The notes beneath the pieces were generated by a model. It made no database searches, was not told where the DNA came from, and worked only from the letters and a program-made list of their open reading frames with translations. Position numbers and translations under genes: made by a program. Positions 1 to 5,248 of a stretch of DNA of 5,424 nucleotides are shown in pieces. Position 1 is the first letter of the stretch, and each line of letters opens with the position of its first letter. Source of the stretch: Acidobacteriaceae bacterium (GTDB lineage Bacteria; Acidobacteriota; Terriglobia; Terriglobales; SbA1); the NCBI GenBank assembly GCA_003136335.1, contig PLEA01000502.1, forward strand, positions 6,726 to 12,149. The letters run 5' to 3'.

Positions 1-485
1 CTGAAAAATCGTCCTTCGAGAACATGTAATCCGGCAATCTTCAGGTAGATGGGATTGACTCCGTACATCGTTGGCGGATCCTGCTGCGATTTCGGAAGAG
101 TCTTCGAGGGAGTCATCCGCTTCCTGGGTGTGGCTGCGACAATGTCGCTCACATCATCGCGGATCACGCGATAATCCTGGAACGAGAGTCCGGGAGAGAT
201 CTTGCGAATTTTTTGATGCGCTTGCCACTCCGTGGTCTCTTTCGCTTCGACAATCAGGTTGTGGACGCCCATCTGCTCAATCAGCGCCATCACCTTCTGC
301 CGCGCGCCCGCGCCAATCGAAAGCATCGAGACCACGGCCGCGACTCCAAAAATCATGCCGAGCATCGTGAGTAAGGAGCGCAGCCGGTGCAGCAATAGGT
401 TCTGAAACCCCAATTGCAGGTCGGGCAGCCACTGTTGATAGCCGTGCAACATGCGGGTGGAAGGAGTGGACGCTATAGTCGCCAT
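1..485 (-). CDS. MacB/FtsX-type ABC transporter permease, N-terminal part (cut by window edge)
   Basis: Reading leftwards from the ATG at 485, the frame stays open for 161 codons to the edge. Residues about 28-37 form a basic pre-membrane stretch (NLLLHRLRSL), followed by a hydrophobic segment at about 38-57 (LLTMLGMIFGVAAVVSMLSI) and then the GAGARQKV... sequence. This R-LRS-LT-LG-x-x-FGVAAV-x-x-LSIG-GA pattern is typical of the first transmembrane helix of MacB-family permeases. The rest (about 62-161) would be the start of the MacB periplasmic core domain. The family moves substrates from periplasm or inner membrane to an outer-membrane channel, driven by an ABC ATPase. No ATPase domain precedes the first helix, so unlike E. 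coli MacB (ATPase fused at the N-terminus) the ATPase must be a separate gene, not seen here. The start overlaps the stop of the upstream adaptor by one base (TAATG), with AGGAGGAG seven bases before it. Substrate unknown. Confidence 0.9.
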   Translation of the reverse strand, partial: MATIASTPSTRMLHGYQQWLPDLQLGFQNLLLHRLRSLLTMLGMIFGVAAVVSMLSIGAGARQKVMALIEQMGVHNLIVEAKETTEWQAHQKIRKISPGLSFQDYRVIRDDVSDIVAATPRKRMTPSKTLPKSQQDPPTMYGVNPIYLKIAGLHVLEGRFF

Positions 486-1789
486 TACAGAGCTCCTCCT
501 CCGCCGCCTGGCGACGGCGCGCTGGAATTCGCTATCTTCCGTGGTGCAGTTGGGTCGACTAAAGCAATTTCGGTGCCCGGGCTAATACCTTCAATGGCGG
601 CGCGACTCTCGTTCTGGGCCAGTATCTTCACTTCGCGCGGTTCAAAGTTGTTGCCGTTGCGCACATACGCCACGCGCTTGTTGTCTTTCAGGAACAGAGC
701 CTGGCGAGGCGCGTAGATCACGTTCTTTTGTGGATCGCCATTGATGAAGACTCGTGCCGTCAGACCCGGTCTCATCTGTGCGTCCGTAGTCGCGAGCGCG
801 ATGGACACTTCGAACTTGCTGCTGGAATCGTCCTCCCAGAATCTGCGGGTATTGTTGCCTCCGACGGTCTTCACCGTGCCATGAAACGTACTTCGCGGCA
901 GCGCATCGAGTTGGATGTCTACAGACTGTCCTTGCTTAACGTTGTTGCGTTCGAGTTCTCCAACCTTGGCGACCAGTTCCATTCCTTTGGGATCGATGAC
1001 CTGGCATACCGTGTTGCCGGGTTGCACCTGGTCGCCTTCGTGATATTCCGGTATCGACATCCCAGTAAAAAAAAATCCGTCACCCTCGTTCTTTTCCAGT
1101 GCAACCAGCCCATCGATGGGAGCCATCACCCGCATCTTGTTGATACTGTCTTGGGCCTGGTCCATCGCCAGCTTCGCTTTGTTCCGTTTCTCTTCCGCGA
1201 GCGAGATGGTGGCCTGATTCGAGGCGCTGCGGGACTTGACGTCTTGCTCCAACTCCGCAAGAACTCGTTTAGCCTGTTCCAGAGCGAGATCATTCTTGCG
1301 CGCGTCAATCGTGCTGACCAGTTCGTTCTTCTGCACGTCCAACTCCGCCCGCCGCACGTCGAACCGCGCCTTCAGCAGCTTAACTTTGTCTTCTGCCGCC
1401 ACCACCGCCGCGTCTGCGCGAGCTTTGGTGATCTCCTGATCCGCCTGCATCAGTTCGGAGCGGTTCTGGTCTAGTTTGTACTGTTGCTCGCTAGGATCGA
1501 ATTCGATTACCAGATCGCCCTTCTTCACGGCGGTGCCGGTGTGCAACAAATGGGTGATTTGCAGTGCGCCCCCGCCGATAGGAGGAGCCGTCAGCATTTC
1601 CGAATGGCTGGCGCGCAACTCGCCCGTAACATAGACCCTCATGTCAAGATTGCCGCGTTGCACGCGTCGGGTGGGAATGTCGTCTTTCGTAGCGGCGGGC
1701 GTGGCCCGGCGCACCGCGGCCACCACGCCAACCACGGCGCAGAGAATAACCGCTACTACCGCCCACGTAATGGCACGCCGGCTTTTCAT
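485..1789 (-). CDS. HlyD/MacA-type periplasmic adaptor protein (adaptor C, third in operon)
   Basis: This 434-residue protein is a membrane-fusion (adaptor) subunit of a tripartite exporter. A short basic N-terminus (MKSRR) leads into one transmembrane anchor at about 8-26, leaving the rest in the periplasm. The first half of the lipoyl-like domain ends with GTAVKKGDLVIEFD (85-98). An alpha-helical hairpin rich in Lys, Glu, Gln and Ala covers about 99-217, with NELVSTID at its midpoint (155-162). The second lipoyl half starts at VMAPIDGLVAL (221-231), followed by an extended loop up to EGDQVQPG (251-258). A beta-barrel domain (about 270-350) ends in MRPGLTARVFI, and a membrane-proximal domain (about 355-412) contains YAPRQALF and the SPGTEIALVDP close. 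A Gly-rich tail finishes the protein. Nine consecutive T in the coding strand encode FFF (239-241). It lies 11 bases after adaptor B and overlaps the permease start. Substrate and partner channel cannot be told from sequence. Confidence 0.93.
   Translation of the reverse strand: MKSRRAITWAVVAVILCAVVGVVAAVRRATPAATKDDIPTRRVQRGNLDMRVYVTGELRASHSEMLTAPPIGGGALQITHLLHTGTAVKKGDLVIEFDPSEQQYKLDQNRSELMQADQEITKARADAAVVAAEDKVKLLKARFDVRRAELDVQKNELVSTIDARKNDLALEQAKRVLAELEQDVKSRSASNQATISLAEEKRNKAKLAMDQAQDSINKMRVMAPIDGLVALEKNEGDGFFFTGMSIPEYHEGDQVQPGNTVCQVIDPKGMELVAKVGELERNNVKQGQSVDIQLDALPRSTFHGTVKTVGGNNTRRFWEDDSSSKFEVSIALATTDAQMRPGLTARVFINGDPQKNVIYAPRQALFLKDNKRVAYVRNGNNFEPREVKILAQNESRAAIEGISPGTEIALVDPTAPRKIANSSAPSPGGGGGAL
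493..500 (-). promoter_or_regulatory. Strong ribosome binding site for the permease, inside the adaptor C coding end
   Basis: On the minus strand this reads AGGAGGAG, seven bases before the permease ATG. It lies within the last codons of adaptor C (GGA GGA GCT CTG TAA, coding Gly-Gly-Ala-Leu-stop). The match to the anti-Shine-Dalgarno sequence is very good. Together with the one-base TAATG overlap it supports the ATG at 485 as the permease start and suggests translational coupling. Confidence 0.8.
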
Positions 1790-1794
1790 TTCAG

Positions 1795-1798
1795 CTCC
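1795..1798 (-). promoter_or_regulatory. Ribosome binding site for adaptor C
   Basis: The 11-base gap between the TAG of adaptor B and the ATG of adaptor C reads ACGGAGCTGAA on the minus strand, placing GGAG five bases before the ATG. The gap is too short for a promoter, so the two genes are read from one transcript. Confidence 0.6.
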
Positions 1799-1800
1799 GT

Positions 1801-3048
1801 CTACTCTTTCAAGGTTGGATCTTTCAGTGCCACTTGCTCTCCGGGATTCACGCCTTTCGCGACCATGATTTTGTCGCCGCTTCTTCGTCCAACTTCGATG
1901 GCGCGCTCCTCAAACTGCGAGCCTCGCCACACATAGGCGACATTCTGCCCCGATTTCTGAAACATGGCCTGCGCGGGAATGGTGACTGCATTCGGAACAC
2001 GGTCGACGATCACCGTTACCTGCCCGGTGATGCCAGGCTTGAACCGCGGGTCTGTCTGGTCGAGAACAATCTCGAGGATAAAGTTGCGAGGAAAGGGCCA
2101 GCCGCCGGAAAAATCCATACTCGCAATAGTGCTGATTTGCTCGATGTGCCCCGTGAATTGCCGGTCGGGAATGGCATTCAATTGAACAGTAACCGGCTGC
2201 TTTGCCGCCAGCCTTCCGCGTTCCGTTTCATCTACCCGCGCGGAAATCCGCAGCGTGGTTGCATCTGGCAGTTCGGCAATGGGCGCCCCAGGCCAGGCGT
2301 GATCACCGGGACGGAACGATGTCATACCCGAGCCGGCCCAGTGTTGCAACAGGCTGATGGTCCCTGCCGAAGGCGCGCGCTGGATCATCTGAGCCAGCCC
2401 ACGGTTGGCGCGCTCCACATCATACTCGGCCTTCTTGCTGGCTTGTTCCTTGCTCTCAATAGTCGCCTGGTTCAGCGTCTTGTCTGATTTCTCTTTTGTT
2501 TGCGCTTCGCGCAGCTTCTGCTCGGCGTCTGCCACCTTCAGGTTTGCCTCTTCGCCCTCGATTTTGGAAACGATCTCCTGTTTGCTGGCCTCGAGCTTGG
2601 CCGCCTCCACGTCGTAGCCGGCTTTTAATACAGCCGTCTTATCTTCCTCTTCGGCGAGCCGCGCCTGAGCGCGAGCTTGCCCGATCTCTGCCTCCGCCGA
2701 CTTGAGGCTGGACTGAAACTGCGCCAGTTCCTGCTCCGTCTTTGTCTTATCGAACTCGACCACCACATCTCCGGGCTTCACCGCAGTACCTTCCGGCGAA
2801 ACTTTGACGATCTGCAGGTCGCCCGCTTCCGCCGGCGCACTGATTGTGACCGATTTCAGAGCCTTCACTTCGCCGCGAAATTGCGTCGAGTCGAGAAATT
2901 CCTCGTGCTTCACTGCGATAGTGGGAACTGTGGGCGATCGCTTTCCCAGACGCGCTGCTCCCCACACCATGCCGCTTCCCGCCAGCAGGACGATCGCGAT
3001 AACCATCCCCTTGCGCTGAATCGAAAGCCGATGGAAGCGTTGTATCAT
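1801..3048 (-). CDS. HlyD/MacA-type periplasmic adaptor protein (adaptor B, second in operon)
   Basis: This 415-residue adaptor is homologous in layout to its two neighbours. A basic N-terminus (MIQRFHRLSIQRK) precedes a transmembrane anchor at about 14-33. A first lipoyl half contains GTAVKPGDVVVEFD (87-100). A charged coiled-coil hairpin follows (about 101-220) with QEIVSKIE at its centre (157-164). The second lipoyl half starts at QRAPSAGTISLL (223-234), where the usual APxDGxV turn is altered to APSAGTI. A loop ends in FRPGDHAWPGAPIAEL (245-260). The beta-barrel domain (about 266-348) ends in FKPGITGQVTVIV. A C-terminal membrane-proximal domain carries IPAQAMFQ (357-364), VAYVWRG and NPGEQVALKDP. 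The start overlaps the stop of adaptor A by one base (TGATG) and has GGGGAG nine bases upstream. Expected role: bridging the inner-membrane permease and an outer-membrane channel. Whether it forms its own ring or a mixed ring with A and C is open. Confidence 0.93.
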   Translation of the reverse strand: MIQRFHRLSIQRKGMVIAIVLLAGSGMVWGAARLGKRSPTVPTIAVKHEEFLDSTQFRGEVKALKSVTISAPAEAGDLQIVKVSPEGTAVKPGDVVVEFDKTKTEQELAQFQSSLKSAEAEIGQARAQARLAEEEDKTAVLKAGYDVEAAKLEASKQEIVSKIEGEEANLKVADAEQKLREAQTKEKSDKTLNQATIESKEQASKKAEYDVERANRGLAQMIQRAPSAGTISLLQHWAGSGMTSFRPGDHAWPGAPIAELPDATTLRISARVDETERGRLAAKQPVTVQLNAIPDRQFTGHIEQISTIASMDFSGGWPFPRNFILEIVLDQTDPRFKPGITGQVTVIVDRVPNAVTIPAQAMFQKSGQNVAYVWRGSQFEERAIEVGRRSGDKIMVAKGVNPGEQVALKDPTLKE

Positions 3049-4223
3049 CAGGAACCACTCCCCGCGTTCTGCGCCGTACTCCGTTCAGGAGTTGATCCCG
3101 CGCCGTGCTTCGCAACTTCGACATCAACGGCAGCGGAAAGGTCGGGCATGAGCTTAGGATCATTTCCCTCGATCGCGACAATCACCACGAAGGCGCGAAG
3201 TTTATTTGAGAAGCTTCCGCCTTCGCCGATCGGAGCAAGTTGGTCCAGCTTAGCCGCGAACACCAGATCGGGATATGCATCGAGCCGGACCTTGGCCGTC
3301 TGCCCCACCTGCAAACTCGGGAAGTCCTGCTGATTCGCCATCACACGGACCTGCATGTTCGCCGGATTCACCACCTGCATAAACGGCACCCCCGGACGCA
3401 CCTGGTCGCCTTCCTGCACTTCGCCCATGGTTCCTTGCTTCCAGATTGTATTGAGCACCACGACTCCATCCAGGGGCGAGTGGATCTGCATGAGGTCGGC
3501 GTTGGCCTGAGCGTGCAACATGGTCTGCTGCGTTCGATCGCGCTGAATTTCCAGGATGCGAACCGCTGCCTCTGCCGCCTTGCGCTTCAGATCGAAGGTT
3601 TCGCGAAGTTGCTCGTAAGTGGCCTTGGCTTCGTCCAGATTTTCCTGATTTTTTTCTGCATCGATGCGCGAGACGATTTCCGCTTTTTGCATTTCCAGTT
3701 CCGTCTTGCGAAGATTATCTTCTGCCGCCTTCAGTTCGGTCTCATCTTTGGCGCGTGCCGCACTTTCTTTGGCCTGCTCCTCCGCGACTTGGTCTACCAG
3801 CTTCGCATATTCAGCCTGTTTGTCGATGAAATCGCGCATCTGCGCCTGCCGGTCAAACTCCACCAGCAGATCCCCCTGCTTGACTCGCGTCCCCGCAGGC
3901 GTCAAACGGATAATCGTGAGTGTGGGAACCTGTTGGCCGGCGAGCAGAGGCGCGAGAATGGCACGCGATTGCACCGCCTCCGTCGTTCCCTTAAGGCGTA
4001 AAACTTGAGTTGGAATGCTGGCGGCTGACTGTGCCGACTTGCCGCTGGTGGGACTTTTGCTCCGTATCGCCAAAAGCAGGACGACGCCAAGAAGCAGCGC
4101 CGCCGCAGCTATCACGATCCAGCCGCGCAGTCGCCGCGAACCAGCGCGGTCGTCTTGGGGTGGTTCCGGCTGGGATTGCGGAGTCGTCGAGTCGGGACTC
4201 ACTTCCGCAGCAACTGTGTGCAT
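3048..4223 (-). CDS. HlyD-type periplasmic adaptor protein (adaptor A, first in operon), lacking a membrane-proximal domain
   Basis: This 391-residue adaptor is the first gene of the operon. It begins with a long polar, Pro/Gln/Asp-rich cytoplasmic tail of about 33 residues, unlike B and C, then one transmembrane anchor at about 35-53 (WIVIAAAALLLGVVLLLAI). The first lipoyl half contains GTRVKQGDLLVEFD (111-124). A long helical hairpin (about 125-244) has AEIVSRID at its midpoint (181-188). The second lipoyl half is at IHSPLDGVVVL (247-257), followed by an extended loop to EGDQVRPGVPF (271-281). A beta-barrel domain (about 288-370) ends in LMPDLSAAVDVEV. The protein then stops after a 20-residue Gly/Ser/Ala-rich tail, with no counterpart of the IPAQAMF/YAPRQAL membrane-proximal domain of B and C. 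The ATG has GGGAG ten bases upstream and a 450-base gap before the next gene, so the operon promoter probably lies there. Confidence 0.92.
   Translation of the reverse strand: MHTVAAEVSPDSTTPQSQPEPPQDDRAGSRRLRGWIVIAAAALLLGVVLLLAIRSKSPTSGKSAQSAASIPTQVLRLKGTTEAVQSRAILAPLLAGQQVPTLTIIRLTPAGTRVKQGDLLVEFDRQAQMRDFIDKQAEYAKLVDQVAEEQAKESAARAKDETELKAAEDNLRKTELEMQKAEIVSRIDAEKNQENLDEAKATYEQLRETFDLKRKAAEAAVRILEIQRDRTQQTMLHAQANADLMQIHSPLDGVVVLNTIWKQGTMGEVQEGDQVRPGVPFMQVVNPANMQVRVMANQQDFPSLQVGQTAKVRLDAYPDLVFAAKLDQLAPIGEGGSFSNKLRAFVVIVAIEGNDPKLMPDLSAAVDVEVAKHGAGSTPERSTAQNAGSGS
3058..3063 (-). promoter_or_regulatory. Ribosome binding site for adaptor B
   Basis: GGGGAG lies on the minus strand nine bases before the ATG at 3048, inside the final codons of adaptor A. 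It supports the TGATG overlap as a real start-stop junction rather than a later internal start. Confidence 0.6.
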
Positions 4224-4673
4224 GGGTGAAATACTCCCGCCGTAGGAATCTGGTTACACGGCAAAAGTTGCCCCCTGCTTCTGCCGATACTAACTTATCT
4301 GACCGCGAGTTCGTTTCCAAGCGTTATTCGGGGAGCCGCGGGCATCATTCCCGGGTCGTGAAATGTCCGTCCCAACGATATAGATCGCGAAGATCGCTGC
4401 TGCTTGCAACCTCAGTTCTGAACTTTTCTTCGACAGGAAGGACAGGAACAGTCGCTTCTGCGATTCTGCCGATGCGATCAAACGTGCGAGGAAGTGCGAG
4501 GGTGGCGTCCTTGGGTGCAGGCTAAGAGGCCATCGCATATAAATACGAAGCGTACCTCCCCTTGGGCTTCTGGTGGACAGGGAAACGCTCGACCACGACG
4601 GGGCCTTGCGGCCTGCCTCGCATTGCGCTGTGCCAGAAAGCTGGCTCGACTGGCGCAACTCCCGAAAGTGGCG
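4224..4673. other. Intergenic region upstream of the adaptor operon; no convincing gene
   Basis: About 450 bases between the small membrane protein gene and adaptor A. Short structures seen: inverted repeat GCCAG/CTGGC (4632-4645, loop of four), GGCC/GGCC around TTGC (4602-4613, a GCAA loop on the minus strand), and GGCAA/TTGCC (4260-4272, loop of three) in the presumed operon leader. None is followed by a T-run, so no standard terminator is visible. Direct repeats: GACAGGAA twice at nine-base spacing (4432-4448) and GTGCGAG twice at ten-base spacing (4484-4500). The best promoter-like pair on the minus strand is TTGGAA (4320-4315) with TAAGTT seventeen bases later (4297-4292), a weak match. 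The operon promoter should lie here, but I cannot place it firmly. Confidence 0.5.
4234..4238 (-). promoter_or_regulatory. Ribosome binding site for adaptor A
   Basis: GGGAG on the minus strand, ten bases before the ATG at 4223. The spacing is slightly long but the match is reasonable, and it supports this ATG and hence the long polar N-terminal tail of adaptor A. Confidence 0.5.
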
Positions 4674-4943
4674 CTACTGGACTTCGTTCAGCTTTTGATA
4701 AATCAGCATTGCCACGAGCACCAGCAGAAATACTCCGGAACCAATGCTGAACACCCGGACCGGAATGGTAAGCCGGTTGACTTTGGTCAACAGTTCCGTT
4801 TGCTCTTCCTGCATGTGCGAGTTTGCGTCATCCAGAAACAGTTGCTCATCCTCGTGCATGGTAAGTGTGCTCTTGTAAATCAGGAGGACGACCAGACCAA
4901 CGGCGAAAACTCCGAATACAACCGCGACCACAGTCAGCGTCAT
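4674..4943 (-). CDS. Small two-transmembrane membrane protein of unknown function
   Basis: With the ATG at 4943 this encodes 89 residues. A hydrophobic segment at 4-23 (TVVAVVFGVFAVGLVVLLIY) is followed by a polar, strongly acidic loop at about 24-60 (EDEQ, DDAN, EEQTE), then a second hydrophobic segment at about 62-82 (VRVFSIGSGVFLLVLVAMLIYQ) and a short KLNEVQ tail. The ATG is preferred because GAGG sits six bases upstream. An in-frame TTG nine codons earlier (4970) would add GWNLPRWL and a positive charge, but has only a poor GGAA eleven bases upstream. The even hydrophobic/polar pattern and good ribosome binding site argue for a real gene. I do not recognise a family. It runs in the same direction as the adaptor operon but is separated from it by 450 bases, so a functional link is not supported. 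It is divergent from the iron-sulfur carrier gene. Confidence 0.7.
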   Translation of the reverse strand: MTLTVVAVVFGVFAVGLVVLLIYKSTLTMHEDEQLFLDDANSHMQEEQTELLTKVNRLTIPVRVFSIGSGVFLLVLVAMLIYQKLNEVQ

Positions 4944-4949
4944 AAGCCA

Positions 4950-4953
4950 CCTC
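4950..4953 (-). promoter_or_regulatory. Ribosome binding site deciding the start of the small membrane protein
   Basis: GAGG on the minus strand, six bases before the ATG at 4943. It favours this ATG over the upstream in-frame TTG at 4970. Confidence 0.5.
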
Positions 4954-4981
4954 GGCAGGTTCCAACCCAAGTGCAGCGGCT

Positions 4982-4996
4982 TTCCACTTCGTGGAA
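4982..4996. repeat. Perfect small inverted repeat in the presumed leader of the small membrane protein
   Basis: TTCCAC and GTGGAA form a perfect six-base-pair stem around a three-base loop (TTC). A second GC-rich stem, CCCCG/CGGGG, lies at 5012-5016 and 5026-5030. Neither has a T-run, so they do not look like terminators. If transcription starts near 5042 leftwards, both would lie in the leader RNA of the small membrane protein gene, about 40 bases or more before its ATG. Confidence 0.4.
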
Positions 4997-5048
4997 CGGG
5001 GGAGCGCAGAACCCCGCGCCGGTCCCGGGGAAGGCCCTAACGGGAATG

Positions 5049-5054
5049 ATTATA
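5049..5054 (-). promoter_or_regulatory. Possible -10 element for the small membrane protein gene
   Basis: A perfect TATAAT on the minus strand, about 106 bases upstream of the ATG at 4943. No acceptable -35 hexamer is found at 16-18 bases (GCGCCA at 17), and there is no TG extension. It is therefore only a candidate, and an activator would be needed if it is real. Confidence 0.35.
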
Positions 5055-5210
5055 GCCCTGTTGGCAAGCCCTGGCGCCGAATAAATCCCTTTGTTCGGAG
5101 TCTGTTACAGGAGCGCGAAGAATGCGACTTCCGAGCCGCAGGCCGCATCCAACTAACAGGCAGCTTCCCGAGGCTGGAACAAAAGGAACATTTCTGGCGG
5201 AAAAGACTTC

Positions 5211-5219
5211 TGCTATAAT
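5211..5219 (+). promoter_or_regulatory. Extended -10 promoter for the iron-sulfur carrier gene
   Basis: TGCTATAAT is a perfect extended -10 (TGnTATAAT). The region 17 bases upstream reads TTTCTG, a poor -35, which is common where an extended -10 is present. Transcription would start near 5226, giving a leader of roughly 20-25 bases before the ATG at 5249, just enough for the ribosome binding site. Confidence 0.7.
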
Positions 5220-5236
5220 CGAACAGCTTTAAAGCC

Positions 5237-5242
5237 AAGGAG
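5237..5242 (+). promoter_or_regulatory. Ribosome binding site of the iron-sulfur carrier gene
   Basis: AAGGAG with six bases to the ATG at 5249, a near-ideal sequence and spacing. It fixes this start and hence the short polar N-terminal extension of the protein. Confidence 0.8.
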
Positions 5243-5248
5243 ATACGA

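Larger units (their letters stand above)
4944..5248. other. Divergent intergenic region between the small membrane protein and the iron-sulfur carrier
   Basis: About 305 bases with no gene. The right side holds a clear plus-strand extended -10 promoter (5211-5219) and ribosome binding site. The left side holds a lone minus-strand TATAAT (5049-5054) and two hairpins. The hexamer GGAACA occurs twice at nine-base spacing (5176-5181 and 5185-5190), just upstream of the plus-strand promoter, where a regulator could bind. I recognise no known operator. Confidence 0.5.

Noticed and set aside
728..1474. Plus-strand open frame of 248 codons
   Set aside because: It lies wholly antisense to adaptor C, which has clear domains; the translated product has no recognisable pattern. 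Shadow of the real gene.
1834..2487. Plus-strand open frame of 217 codons
   Set aside because: Antisense to adaptor B, with no domain-like features.
3240..4001. Plus-strand open frame of 253 codons
   Set aside because: Antisense to adaptor A. Its many His, Leu and Phe residues are what complemented adaptor codons give; no ribosome binding site or family resemblance.
4377..4409. TTGCAA with TATATC as the adaptor operon promoter
   Set aside because: The spacer is about 20-21 bases, too long for a standard sigma-70 promoter.
4537..4545. AT-rich TATAAATA stretch as a promoter
   Set aside because: On the plus strand there is no gene to serve, and on the minus strand no -35 lies at proper distance.
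4602..4613. GGCC-GCAA-GGCC hairpin (minus strand) as a terminator after the small membrane protein gene
   Set aside because: The stem is only four pairs and is not followed by a U-run, so it does not meet the pattern of an intrinsic terminator.
4290..4658. Minus-strand open frame of 122 codons upstream of the adaptor operon
   Set aside because: It begins with TTG, has no clear ribosome binding site, and the protein is Ser/Arg-rich with no domain-like pattern. It looks like chance in GC-rich non-coding DNA.
4494..5084. Plus-strand open frame of 196 codons spanning the small membrane protein gene
   Set aside because: It overlaps the small gene antisense. The minus-strand frame has a clean two-helix pattern and a ribosome binding site, while this frame has none.
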